Source: Hahella sp050299855 (GTDB lineage Bacteria; Pseudomonadota; Gammaproteobacteria; Pseudomonadales; Oleiphilaceae). From it: a DNA stretch of 64,000 bases. Location: NCBI GenBank assembly GCA_050299855.1, contig JBNKWQ010000042.1, forward strand, positions 193,010 through 257,009, written 5' to 3'. This document shows positions 46,177-55,782 of this stretch, in pieces. Every line of letters starts with the position of its first letter. The stretch's first letter is position 1. Made by a program: the position numbers and the translations under genes. Below the pieces are notes generated by a model. It had not been told where the DNA came from. It did not search any database and saw only the letters and a list, made by a program, of their open reading frames with translations.

Positions 46177-48192
46177 TTAGCTATTGCTACGCCGATGACG
46201 GCGCCACCACATGACCAACAAGGCAATAACAGTAAGTGCCAACGGCACCAGCACAATATTGACCAGCTTCAACTTGCGCCCCAGATCGTCAATATCCTGG
46301 TCCAGACTATGTTGCACATCACGCAATGCCTTACGGATTTTCAACTTCTCTTCCTGGAAACTCAATAAGGCCTGCTCTTGCTCAGGGGAGAGTATCGCGC
46401 TGTTACTGTCTGCCCCACTTCTTGCGGATTGCAGTTCAGCTAGTTTGGCTTCGGTTTCATCCAATCGAGATTCCAACTCACGCTGCTGATCGGCAAAACG
46501 CTCCTCAGCTTCACGACGCAGACTTTCCACTACATCAAAAGGTCGGGTGAAGCGGCCACGTGAGCGGATATTAATCAGGTCCGCGTTGCCGGAAAGATTA
46601 TCCAGCGCATTTACCAGGAAGTCGCCGTTGTTCGCCCAGGGGCTGACAACCCGCTGACCAAAAAACTCCTGGATCTGAACCCAGAGACGATCACTGAGAA
46701 TATCTGTATCGGAAACTACCAGTACATTCAGTTTATCCGTCTCAGTAACTTCAGGCTTGATGCTGCGGCTAACGGTTTGAGGCTCTTTGTCAGCATCCGC
46801 CTCTGCCGTAGCGTCAGGATCCGTGGCTTCATCTTCCGAGGCGACAGGTTCTTCAATAGTGATGCCGTCAGGATAAGCCGTTTTGGCCTTTCCTTCGATA
46901 CGTGCGGCTATCATATAACGGTCACCGCTAGGGCTGAATTTATCGAACAAAGTCTCAGGGTTGGCCAACTGAGCAAACAATGAAGATTCCAATGCACCGG
47001 ATTCTACGCTGGATTGAATCAACGGTATCACTGTAGCCGCAGCACCTTCTACCGGGTCAAGAATACCTGCTGACGATACATTCAATGTCTCCAATCCGGA
47101 AAGGACAACATCTTCTGAAGCCCAGTCATCGGCACTCATACCCAACAATGCCAAATGACGGGTGGGAGTTCTTTGCTGACCTACGCCAACTACCAGGCTG
47201 TTCTGGAAATCTCCAAGCACGGTATTAGGCCGCAGCTTCACACCCCAGGCCTCGAGCAGGGGGCCCAAATCTGAACTTCTGTCCTGACCGGCGGCCATCA
47301 TCGGCATACTTGGCTGGTCCTGCTCAGCGACTGGGTCAACAAAGGCCAGTACCCGACCACCTTTCAGAGCAAACTGGTCAATGGCCAACAACGCTTGTTC
47401 TGACAGGTTTTTGGGATGAACAAGCATCAGTACATCGATATCGGGGTCAATTTGCCCATCGTCGGCCGACACCCATTTCACGTCAAACAGATCTTCCAGA
47501 TATTGCATAAAAACCCAAGCTGGGCGCTGTCCATGGCCATAAAAATCCATACCACCATTAATCTCCAAACTGGAGATAATCCCCACAACAGGCGGTTTTA
47601 CGCGATTCAGGTTGAATATCAGCTTGCTCAGGTCATATTCCAGAAACTGCTCTTTGTCCGGTTGGAAGAAAGCAATGACTTCTTCTTTCGCCTCCGGCTT
47701 AGTGACGTCTTCTCCCGGTATGGCAGCGTCTTCTTCAACTTCGACTGCTGTCTCAACAGACTTCTCCAGCTCCGCGCTACCGGCTCTTCCCACCAGGCCG
47801 AAAAATACACTTTCACCGGCCACACCTACAGGGATGGCTTGCAAGCCAGCCAGAGTGGCGTTGTCTTCATTTTCCGAAAATGGTGCAGGATCTATGACCT
47901 TAAGGGTGATCTTGCCCTTGGACAGTTGCTCAAATTCCTGCAATAACTCCTGTACTCGCTTGGCATAGGCTCGCAACGCAGGCAGGTCTTTCGATGCCTG
48001 GTCCGAAAAATACAGGGTCAATTCAATATCGTGCTGCAGATTACCCAAGATTTCCCGGGAGCCGTCACTCAAGGTGTAGAGTTTGTTTTCGGTTAAATCC
48101 CAACGCATGCCGGTTAGGCCGGTAGTGGTTGCCAAATTAAAAATAACCAGGGCTGCCAGAGCGACAAATACAGCTATTCCAGTACGTTTCAT
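46177..48192 (-). CDS. Gld-type ABC exporter auxiliary protein (GldG family)
   Basis: The 671-residue protein has an N-terminal helix (MKRTGIAVFVALAALVIFNLATT), the conserved start TENKLYTLSDGSREILGNL, a long periplasmic region of DUF4350/GldG type, a long coiled coil (about 585-640, EERFADQQRELESRLDE) and a C-terminal helix (IVLVPLALTVIALLVMWWRR). With the two downstream-named genes it forms an ABC system; substrates of this family are unclear. All three genes are on the minus strand, spacing 6 and -4 bases. Confidence 0.9.
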   Translation of the reverse strand: MKRTGIAVFVALAALVIFNLATTTGLTGMRWDLTENKLYTLSDGSREILGNLQHDIELTLYFSDQASKDLPALRAYAKRVQELLQEFEQLSKGKITLKVIDPAPFSENEDNATLAGLQAIPVGVAGESVFFGLVGRAGSAELEKSVETAVEVEEDAAIPGEDVTKPEAKEEVIAFFQPDKEQFLEYDLSKLIFNLNRVKPPVVGIISSLEINGGMDFYGHGQRPAWVFMQYLEDLFDVKWVSADDGQIDPDIDVLMLVHPKNLSEQALLAIDQFALKGGRVLAFVDPVAEQDQPSMPMMAAGQDRSSDLGPLLEAWGVKLRPNTVLGDFQNSLVVGVGQQRTPTRHLALLGMSADDWASEDVVLSGLETLNVSSAGILDPVEGAAATVIPLIQSSVESGALESSLFAQLANPETLFDKFSPSGDRYMIAARIEGKAKTAYPDGITIEEPVASEDEATDPDATAEADADKEPQTVSRSIKPEVTETDKLNVLVVSDTDILSDRLWVQIQEFFGQRVVSPWANNGDFLVNALDNLSGNADLINIRSRGRFTRPFDVVESLRREAEERFADQQRELESRLDETEAKLAELQSARSGADSNSAILSPEQEQALLSFQEEKLKIRKALRDVQHSLDQDIDDLGRKLKLVNIVLVPLALTVIALLVMWWRRHRRSNS

Positions 48193-48198
48193 AAACTC

Positions 48199-48933
48199 TT
48201 ACCTCTTAACCGTGTGACGAACCAGATGGGCTGTCAGCCAGAGGCCAAACACCATGATGGAAATAAAATAAAGCGCATCTCTCAAATCAATAACACCGCG
48301 GGATACGGCTTCAAAGTGCGCCATAAAACTCAACCCAGCGACCAGGTCCAGCACCCAGTTTGGCGCCCACACTGAGAATGCATCCAGGACCAGCGGAAAG
48401 CCTGCAGCAACGAGCACAAAGCAGGCCACCAAGGTCAGCACAAAAGCGATAACCTGGTTACGGGTGGCGGCAGAGAACATCGAGCCCAGGGCCAGGAAGC
48501 CACCCGCCATAAACCAGCTGCCCAGATAACCGGCGAAAATAGCACCATTATCCGGCTCGCCAAGGTAGTTCACCGTGACCCATAAAGGGAATGACAAGGC
48601 CAGCGCACAAGCGAGAAAAACCCAGGCTGCCAGAAACTTACCCAATACCCAGGCTTGAGGAGAGACGGGCAATGTCAGCAACAGTTCGATAGTGCCGCTT
48701 TTGCGCTCTTCGGCCCAAAGCCGCATCGTCAATGCCGGCACCAGCACCAGGTATAACCAGGGTATAAAGTTGAAGAAAGAGTTAAGGTCTGCCTGACCAC
48801 GCTCGAAAAAGCGTCCCAGGTAGAAGGTAAATATGCCGCTAAGCACAAGAAAGATAACAGTAAACAGATACGCCAACGGCGTTGATAAGTAGCTGAACAA
48901 CTCCCTTTTAAAGATAGTCATGACCGTATTCAT
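48199..48933 (-). CDS. ABC transporter permease (GldF-like)
   Basis: A 244-residue membrane protein with six helices and the ABC-2 type pattern: ELFSYLSTPLAYLFTVIFL, FFNFIPWLYLVLVPALTMRLWAEE and the ending LRDALYFISIMVFGLWLTAHLV. It pairs with the ATPase gene, which overlaps it by 4 bases (ATGA at 48930-48933), and with the GldG-like gene. Confidence 0.93.
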   Translation of the reverse strand: MNTVMTIFKRELFSYLSTPLAYLFTVIFLVLSGIFTFYLGRFFERGQADLNSFFNFIPWLYLVLVPALTMRLWAEERKSGTIELLLTLPVSPQAWVLGKFLAAWVFLACALALSFPLWVTVNYLGEPDNGAIFAGYLGSWFMAGGFLALGSMFSAATRNQVIAFVLTLVACFVLVAAGFPLVLDAFSVWAPNWVLDLVAGLSFMAHFEAVSRGVIDLRDALYFISIMVFGLWLTAHLVRHTVKR

Positions 48934-49853
48934 GCTGCGTCCTCCATGGTCAGGCGGCGGAACACATCATCCAATCGGCCTTTTTCCACATGCAGCTCTT
49001 CCACATCCCAGTTATGGTCGTGAATCAGTTGGTTGACAGCGTGCAATGCGCCGGCCCCCGGATCTGAATAGAGCATATAGGCATGCTCACCCACCTGCTC
49101 CACCTCATTGACTTCCGTAAGCCCCTGCAATGCAGCCATGGGCTCATATTCTGCACTGAAGCGTACAAATACAGCCTTGTGGTAGCGCGACATCTGTGCC
49201 AACCCTGCCGGAGTATTGTCCGCCACAATCCGCCCTTTAGCGATGATGACAACCCTGGAACATAACGCATCGACTTCTTCAAGAATGTGAGTGGAAATAA
49301 TGACAATCTTGTCTTTGGAGAGATTCTGGATGAGCTTACGCACCTCGTGTTTCTGGTTAGGGTCCAAACCGTCGGTAGGTTCGTCCAGAATCAGTACCTG
49401 TGGGTCGTGAATCAGCGCCTGCGCCAACCCGACTCTGCGCTTGTAACCTTTCGATAACGTATCTATAGGCTGTGAAAGCACCTTATCCAGCGACACCTGG
49501 GTAACCACCTGGTTAAAGCGCTGGTCAAGATGAGCCCCGCTCAGCCCCCGGACCTGACCGACAAATTTAAGAAAGGCCGCGACTGTCATTTCACCGTACA
49601 GTGGCGCGCCCTCAGGTAAATAACCCATGATTTCCTGAGCTTTCCGGGGATTTGCCAACACATCGGTGCCAAGCACGGAGACACTGCCTGCCGTGGGTTC
49701 AATGTAACCCGTAATCATACGCATGGTTGTCGACTTACCGGCACCGTTTGGACCAAGGAACCCAAGCACTTCACCAGGTTTAACCTCGAAGGAAACGCCT
49801 TTTACAGCGTGCAAATTACCGTAATTCTTTTCCAGATCTTGGAGTTTGATCAT
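48930..49853 (-). CDS. ABC transporter ATP-binding protein (GldA-like)
   Basis: The 307-residue ATPase has Walker A (GPNGAGKST), the signature LSKGYKRRVGLAQA, Walker B (VLILDEPTDGLDP) and H-loop (ISTHILEEV), followed by a C-terminal beta domain as in the Gld/ABC-2 family. It drives the permease. First gene of the three. Confidence 0.95.
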   Translation of the reverse strand: MIKLQDLEKNYGNLHAVKGVSFEVKPGEVLGFLGPNGAGKSTTMRMITGYIEPTAGSVSVLGTDVLANPRKAQEIMGYLPEGAPLYGEMTVAAFLKFVGQVRGLSGAHLDQRFNQVVTQVSLDKVLSQPIDTLSKGYKRRVGLAQALIHDPQVLILDEPTDGLDPNQKHEVRKLIQNLSKDKIVIISTHILEEVDALCSRVVIIAKGRIVADNTPAGLAQMSRYHKAVFVRFSAEYEPMAALQGLTEVNEVEQVGEHAYMLYSDPGAGALHAVNQLIHDHNWDVEELHVEKGRLDDVFRRLTMEDAA

Positions 49854-50370
49854 GATATTTCCGCTTCCCGTTTAACGAGCTGCACTTGTTAGTAACAAAT
49901 TCTTGTCATGTTGAAAATTTCAGATGGAGAGCCTTGAGAGTCACCCTCTCGGGGGGAGAGGTCCGAATAGGCAGCGAAAAGAATAAGTAGTCAACTAGAG
50001 GTTTGCAAGATCTGTCAGGAAAACAAAGCATTACAGTGTGGCAAGGTTGACTTGCGGCACATATTCGCTGCCTCCACAAATAGACAGCCTCCTGCTCAAA
50101 CAGCCTGTTCGGCCACTGCAATGAGGCAGCGCTTCTCTTAACCAGACTGGTGCTGGCCAAGGTATGAGTTGTCTGGTTAATAGGCCCCGACTACCCTTGA
50201 GACTGAACAACAGTGATACCATATAGCATTTGAATCACCTATTATCGGGGTCGTTGTTAAGACCAGTCGCCAGCTTGACAAGGCTAGGCCGGACGGCGAC
50301 CATGCGTCTGCCCGCTCCGCAGAAGAATAAGCCGGGGTCTCGTCACTCCCTTTAGCCGTTGGATAAATCA
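49854..50370. other. 517-base divergent region with no gene
   Basis: Between the ABC operon and plsB. It contains a hairpin CCTCTC / GAGAGG (49945-49961) and matching short arms (ACAAC / GTTGT; CCCCGA / TCGGGG) around 50180-50260. The short minus frames here look random. It may hold both promoters or an unidentified RNA. Confidence 0.45.
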
Positions 50371-52881
50371 ATGTTTGGGATCAGTTCCTTCTTCTTTACC
50401 ATACTCCGTAAAATCCTGTTTTTATGGGTCCGTACCAATGTCATAGGCAATGACATCAAGGAACTGGACCTGAACCCCGACAAACCTGTGGTCTACGTGC
50501 TGCAACATAGCTCATTGAGTAACCGCCTGGTATTAGAGCAGGAGTGTCTCGAAGCAGGATTTCCATCAGCACAAAAACCACTGGAACTGAAAACCGACAC
50601 TATTCGTCGAAGCCATTTCTTTATTTATGAAAAACAGGGGCAGCCATTTCGTCGCCGTTACCGCCCGATTATTACAGAAAGACTGAAACAACTGGTTGCA
50701 GAAGCAAAAAAAGACACTGGCCTGGATGTTCAGATAGTACCCGTATCATTATTCTGGGGACGCGCCCCGGAAAAAGAGAAATCCTTATTCAAGCTGATGC
50801 TTGCGGACACCTGGTCAGTAGCCGGTCGTTTACGTCAGTTTTTTGTCATTCTGATTCATGGGCGCAATACTTTTATTCAATTCAACAAGCCTATTTCACT
50901 ACGGCAGATTGTTGACGAAAGTGAGAGCAAGGCAATCGCCACTCGCAAACTGGCTCGGGTCCTTCGTGTTCACTTCCGCCTGATGCGCCAGGCGATCGTA
51001 GGGCCTGATCTATCCCACAGACGCACCTTGGTATCGACGCTAATCCGCTCTCAGGCCGTCAAAAACGCCATTAAGGAAGTGGTCAGAAAGGAAAAAGTAG
51101 CGCCACTCAAGGCTACGCAAAGGGCTCGCAAATACGCCGATGAGATTGCCTCCAACGTCTCAATCGCCACTGTGCAATTCCTGGATATCCTGTTGGCCTG
51201 GGTCTGGAACAAGATCTACAACGGCGTCAAAATCAACAATATTGAAGCCGCCAAGGAAGCAGCACAAAAAGGGGCTGTGGTTTATGTTCCCTGCCACCGC
51301 AGCCATATCGACTATCTATTGCTGTCCTACGCGTTATTCCGAAACGGCTTGATGGTGCCGCACATTGCAGCGGGCATTAACCTGAACATGCCTATCGTCG
51401 GGCCAATATTGCGCCGCGGCGGTGCCTTTTTCATGCGCCGCAGCTTCAAGAACAACAAGCTCTACACGGCCGTCTTCAATGAGTACATGCACTCCATGCT
51501 TACCCGTGGTTATCCCGTGGAATACTTTGTGGAAGGCGGCCGCAGTCGTACCGGACGCACCCTGCCACCCAAAGCCGGCATGTTACTGATGACTGTGCGC
51601 AGCTTTCTGCGGGACTCCAAAAAACCCATCTACTTCGTTCCCGTTTATATCGGTTATGAAAAGATTCTGGAAGCACGTTCCTACCTGGGTGAGTTGAAGG
51701 GAGCCAAAAAGCAGAAAGAAAATATTTTTGGCCTGGCCAGGTCCCTGCGCAGCCTGAGGAATTCATTCGGTCAGGTGAGTGTCAATTTCGGCACCCCATT
51801 TGCGCTGGAAGACTCCTTGAGCAGACTGCAGCCCGACTGGAAGGACCATAGCTACACTCAGGATTCGCGCCCTGAGTGGTTACCTGCTGCTATTGACGAA
51901 CTGAGCAACCAGGTGGCAACCAGCATCAATAATGCAGCCGCCATTAACCCTATCAACATTGTCGCCACTATGCTGCTGGCAACGCCGAAACAGGCCATGG
52001 ATGAAAAAATCCTGGGGGATCATTGTGATACGATCGTCGCCTTGCTCCGGCAGCTTCCCTATTCTGATGTGATGAGTTTCCCTGAAGGCAAGGGAACAGA
52101 CTGGATCGCCTATATGGAAAGCATGGGCCTGGCCGTGCGCCAAAAACAGAAGCTGGGAGACATCATCGCTCTGGAAGGCGCCAGCGCAATATTGTTGACC
52201 TACTACCGCAACAACATTCTGCACCTTTTGGCCCTGCCTGCACTGGTCGCCAGTATGTTCCAGAACAACAGCACTCTGCGGCGGGAAAAACTGGTGTGGC
52301 TGGTGCGTACTGTCTACCCCTATATCCAGTCCGAACTGTTTTTGCGCTGGTCAAAAGATGAAGTCGATGCCGCGATAGAGAAATGGATTGACACACTTTG
52401 TGAAAATAATCTGCTGCTCAAGGACAAAGACAATCTTTATAAACCGATCGCTGGATCCAGGGAATTTGTGCTGTTAAGCGCTCTGGCTAGAACCATAATT
52501 CCAACGCTGGAACGTTACTATATTGCCATTGCGATATTGCGTCGTAACGGCCGTGGCACAATTACGGCCAACAAACTGGAAGTACAGAGCACGCTGATGG
52601 CTGAGCGTATGTCGATACTTTATGGCCTGAATGCTCCCGAATTTTTCGATAAATCGCTGTTCAGAAACTTCATCAATAATCTCAAACGTAATGAAATCAT
52701 CCAGATCGACGAAAACGGCAATATTGTCTATGGCGAAGATATCGACAATATTGCAGAAGATGCGCGTCTGGTACTGAATGCCGAAATGCGACAAAGTATT
52801 CTGCAGGTTGCTATCGAAACGGAATCCAAACCGGTAGATGAAGAACCGCCGGAGGTGGACAAAGCGGCTGGGCAGAACTAG
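50371..52881 (+). CDS. plsB: glycerol-3-phosphate acyltransferase PlsB
   Basis: A full-length (836 residues) PlsB: acyltransferase motif I PCHRSHIDYLLLS (HxxxxD), motif II GAFFMRRSF, motif III FVEGGRSRTGRT and motif IV VPVYIGYEKI. It acylates the sn-1 position of glycerol-3-phosphate, the first step of phospholipid synthesis, at the inner membrane. The ATG at 50371 is chosen over a TTG four codons upstream. A 25-bp repeat follows the stop at 6 bases. Confidence 0.95.
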   Translation: MFGISSFFFTILRKILFLWVRTNVIGNDIKELDLNPDKPVVYVLQHSSLSNRLVLEQECLEAGFPSAQKPLELKTDTIRRSHFFIYEKQGQPFRRRYRPIITERLKQLVAEAKKDTGLDVQIVPVSLFWGRAPEKEKSLFKLMLADTWSVAGRLRQFFVILIHGRNTFIQFNKPISLRQIVDESESKAIATRKLARVLRVHFRLMRQAIVGPDLSHRRTLVSTLIRSQAVKNAIKEVVRKEKVAPLKATQRARKYADEIASNVSIATVQFLDILLAWVWNKIYNGVKINNIEAAKEAAQKGAVVYVPCHRSHIDYLLLSYALFRNGLMVPHIAAGINLNMPIVGPILRRGGAFFMRRSFKNNKLYTAVFNEYMHSMLTRGYPVEYFVEGGRSRTGRTLPPKAGMLLMTVRSFLRDSKKPIYFVPVYIGYEKILEARSYLGELKGAKKQKENIFGLARSLRSLRNSFGQVSVNFGTPFALEDSLSRLQPDWKDHSYTQDSRPEWLPAAIDELSNQVATSINNAAAINPINIVATMLLATPKQAMDEKILGDHCDTIVALLRQLPYSDVMSFPEGKGTDWIAYMESMGLAVRQKQKLGDIIALEGASAILLTYYRNNILHLLALPALVASMFQNNSTLRREKLVWLVRTVYPYIQSELFLRWSKDEVDAAIEKWIDTLCENNLLLKDKDNLYKPIAGSREFVLLSALARTIIPTLERYYIAIAILRRNGRGTITANKLEVQSTLMAERMSILYGLNAPEFFDKSLFRNFINNLKRNEIIQIDENGNIVYGEDIDNIAEDARLVLNAEMRQSILQVAIETESKPVDEEPPEVDKAAGQN

Positions 52882-52886
52882 GGCCT

Positions 52887-52911
52887 CCAGCAGTGATGAT
52901 GGCGAAACGTC
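52887..52911 (+). repeat. 25-bp exact repeat, copy 2
   Basis: Identical to 15835-15859, same orientation, and here non-coding just after plsB. Confidence 0.9.
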
Positions 52912-52999
52912 TAGAGCCCCTATAAATCAGCAGCTGCTTATAACAAATAATCAAGACTGCGGGGCAGAAACGCGCCCCGCGACTTTGCCCCTCTCCTTT

Positions 53000-53062
53000 T
53001 TTATACCAAGCATATACTCGTTTATACCTAGCATTTACTCGTTTATACCAAGCATTTACTTG
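53000..53062. repeat. three tandem 21-bp copies upstream of the response regulator gene
   Basis: Copies of TTTATACCAAGCATTTACTCG at 53000-53020, 53021-53041 and 53042-53062, with one or two changes each. Non-coding, 119 bases before the regulator start. Confidence 0.93.
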
Positions 53063-53180
53063 CAGAGAATGCTGAGTAAATGTTGCCTAAATTTCCCCCA
53101 AAAGCCGGTCAGAGATCACATTCCCAGAGTTCAATCGCGCTATAATTCGCCCCTATAACAACAAAAATCTGGAGCATCCC

Positions 53181-53852
53181 ATGCAATTGGGTACTAGGAC
53201 CAATGCGCTCGACATTGCAACTGAGCTACGGGTGTTGATGATCGACGACCACCTGCTTGTCGCTGAAGGTTTACGTGCGGCTCTCGCCCAGAGCGAGCTG
53301 TTCTTCAAAATGGAAATCGCGCTGGATTGTGCCGCTGCCACCAACATACTCACCAAGGACCAGGACTTTGACCTGATTCTTCTGGATCTTTCGTTGCCGG
53401 ATAGCAGGGGTCTGCGCTTCCTACGAAAACTTATGCAGCAGCAGTTGCTCATTCCTATTGTGATACTTTCCGGGTCTGAAGATCCCGAAGATGTTGAACT
53501 GGCGCTGACGAGCGGCGCTCAGGGGTTCATCTGCAAATCCAGCAGCCGCCAGGAAATCTACGACGCTATAGTGGCAATTCTGCAGGGGAAGACGGTTACT
53601 CCAGCTTTTTATCGACACCACCGCCGCCATCACCGGCAGGATCCGCAGGTTGATCTTGCCGCCATTACTCCCAGGCAGGCGGAAGTTCTGAATCTATTGG
53701 CTCAAGGCCTACCAAACAAGCGTATTTGCAGTGAACTGAACCTGACGGAAGACACCATCAAGTCCCATCTCAAATCCCTGTTCATGCATCTTAACGTTCA
53801 CAATCGGACGGAGTGTGTTCGGGTCGCCGCCAAGTGGAATCTGATCGACTAA
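53181..53852 (+). CDS. LuxR-type response regulator
   Basis: The 223-residue protein has a receiver domain (VLMIDDHLLVAEGL; phospho-acceptor in LILLDLSLPDSRG; ILSGSEDPED; ICKSSS) and a LuxR helix-turn-helix (ITPRQAEVLNLLAQGLPNKRICSELNLTEDTIKSHLKSLFMHLNV). Its last 62 bases overlap the end of the opposite-strand hybrid kinase, so the two form a tail-to-tail pair. It is similar to AgmR/ErdR-like regulators. Confidence 0.92.
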   Translation: MQLGTRTNALDIATELRVLMIDDHLLVAEGLRAALAQSELFFKMEIALDCAAATNILTKDQDFDLILLDLSLPDSRGLRFLRKLMQQQLLIPIVILSGSEDPEDVELALTSGAQGFICKSSSRQEIYDAIVAILQGKTVTPAFYRHHRRHHRQDPQVDLAAITPRQAEVLNLLAQGLPNKRICSELNLTEDTIKSHLKSLFMHLNVHNRTECVRVAAKWNLID

Positions 53853-55701
53853 GCTGGCGTTTTACACCTAGCAACAGCTTGGCTGGACTGACTGGCTTGG
53901 AAAGAAAGATGTAGTCTTCATTACCTTTTTCGAGGGATCTGATTTTTTCCACATCCGCAGAAAGCACAATGGCGGGCACCCTGGCACGGCAATACTCTCG
54001 AATCAGGTTGATCGCCGCCAGTCCGGTCTTTATCCCTCCCAGCCGATAATCCGTCAGGACAAGATCCGGATAGTCTGTCGATTGCTGAGAGCTCTCCAGG
54101 AATTCCTCTAAAGACTGCCAACCCGAGAAATGCTGCACGTTGGCACCATGCTGCCTGAAAAGCTCACTCAGTGCGTCCCGGTTAGCCGCATCGTCTTCAA
54201 TAAGCCATATTTTCAGCTCTTCAAGATCCTGTTCACTTGGAATCGAAGGCAAACTGTCAACGCCAACGCTCAGGCGATAGTTCAGTTCGTCCGATTCATT
54301 TGCAGGCTGATTCTCCAGATCTCCGGCAGGAATCAAAAACATAAACGTCGTGCCCTGCTGTTCTTCACTCTGCATTAACATCGGTATTTCCATCAGCGAA
54401 GAGAGCTGCTGAACGATAGCCAAACCAAGACCGAGACCACTTGAAGGACGCCCGTTGTGCCGCCTCACCTGCTGAAACTCCTGCAGGACCCGCTCGTGAT
54501 CCTTCTGCGGAATACCACAGCCATTATCCGCAACGACAAACCGGATATCGTCTTGCACAACTTCAGCTCCCAAACGTATCTCTGAGGCTTCAGCATGTTT
54601 TATTGCATTGGATAAAAGATTACGGAGTATACGCTCCAGCAATAATGGGTCTGAGTAAATGCCGGTGGCCGGTGCAATGTCATTGCGCAATTGTGGCATG
54701 GCAGTCTTAACTGAGAGCTTTGTGTCTGCAGCATTTTTAGTATCCGCACTATTAGCAGCGACCTGTTCGGCAAACTCCACAACAATACGCTCAGCCAGTT
54801 CGTGCAAATCAAACACACTCATCTGAGGTTTGATCACTCCTAGATTGAGTCTGGATATGTCCAGCAAGCTCCCCAGCAGGCTGTTCAATTGGTCTAGAGA
54901 CAAACGTAGTTTGGAAAGTATCTGCTGCGACTGAAGGCTATTCAGAGCAGCTCCCTGCAACCCGTCCATCAACAGACTCATGGCATTCAATGGCTGACGG
55001 AGATCGTGGCTGGCAGCAGCGATAAATCGGGTTTTAGATTTATTCTCCCGCTCCGCCTCCTGTTGTCGAATTTTCAGCAATTGCAGGTTGAGGAAATTCC
55101 CGCGCTGATTATGTTCCTGGATATAGGCCCCGACCGAGCCGATCAGATTCGCGCAGAACAGAAAGAAGAGGTTCAGATAGAAGACATCGGGAGCTAGCCC
55201 AGCATGGGCTTCAGCCAGAGCATAGAGTGCATATATGAGCCAGGAACAGGCCACTGCCGAACGAAACGGTATGGCCATGACGAAATAGCCATAGCTGAAT
55301 ACCAGGAACAATCCATCATAGGGCACCATGATGCCTTTGGAATGAGCGATCCAGATAATAGCCACCACAGCCAATCCGGCAACAGTGTAGCTGGCAGAGT
55401 AGCAACTGAAAAACACTGTATTGGACCTGGTGCGGTAGCTGACCAAAGTAGCCAGCAGTATAACGGGTACCACCAGAAACAAGCGGATGGGAATTGTCCA
55501 GCTGGCCACCTCAAAGGGGAATATGAAGTAATCAACCAGCGAGTAGAGAAAGAAAAATGCCAGTGCTATCAGGTTCACCGGTGCCAGCTTGGGCAGGGTT
55601 CGCTGGTACTGATATTGTATGAAGCGTTGCTCAAGATCCGGTTGAAATCTGAGGTTATAAAAGCCGGAAACCTGTGCCTGCTGAATTAGCTGTTCATTCA
55701 T
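53791..55701 (-). CDS. membrane hybrid histidine kinase
   Basis: The 636-residue protein has six hydrophobic helices (about 45-195), a histidine-kinase core (HisKA FIAAASHDLRQPLNAMSLLMDG; HATPase N-box LLSNAIKHAE; DNGCGIPQ; GLGLGLAIVQQL) and a C-terminal receiver domain (EDDAANRDALSELF; LVLTDYRLGG). It should sense a membrane or external signal. It probably works with the neighbouring response regulator. The gene ends inside that regulator's last codons. Start ATG at 55701 with GAGG six bases upstream; the frame reaches 55731. Confidence 0.9.
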   Translation of the reverse strand: MNEQLIQQAQVSGFYNLRFQPDLEQRFIQYQYQRTLPKLAPVNLIALAFFFLYSLVDYFIFPFEVASWTIPIRLFLVVPVILLATLVSYRTRSNTVFFSCYSASYTVAGLAVVAIIWIAHSKGIMVPYDGLFLVFSYGYFVMAIPFRSAVACSWLIYALYALAEAHAGLAPDVFYLNLFFLFCANLIGSVGAYIQEHNQRGNFLNLQLLKIRQQEAERENKSKTRFIAAASHDLRQPLNAMSLLMDGLQGAALNSLQSQQILSKLRLSLDQLNSLLGSLLDISRLNLGVIKPQMSVFDLHELAERIVVEFAEQVAANSADTKNAADTKLSVKTAMPQLRNDIAPATGIYSDPLLLERILRNLLSNAIKHAEASEIRLGAEVVQDDIRFVVADNGCGIPQKDHERVLQEFQQVRRHNGRPSSGLGLGLAIVQQLSSLMEIPMLMQSEEQQGTTFMFLIPAGDLENQPANESDELNYRLSVGVDSLPSIPSEQDLEELKIWLIEDDAANRDALSELFRQHGANVQHFSGWQSLEEFLESSQQSTDYPDLVLTDYRLGGIKTGLAAINLIREYCRARVPAIVLSADVEKIRSLEKGNEDYIFLSKPVSPAKLLLGVKRQLSRSDSTWRRPEHTPSDCER

Positions 55702-55782
55702 AGCCACCCTCGTAGAGAGGGATACTAGCACTCACGCCTGTCCGGCTCTGCCAATTGGCGCACCAATTAGACACAAGCCGCA

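Noticed and set aside
49906..50222. Short minus-strand frames upstream of plsB
   Set aside because: Low-complexity, arginine/serine-biased, without ribosome binding sites or family features.
52838..53158. Plus-strand frame overlapping the end of plsB and the 21-bp repeats
   Set aside because: It is out of frame with plsB, its second half is just the translated tandem repeat, and it has no ribosome binding site.
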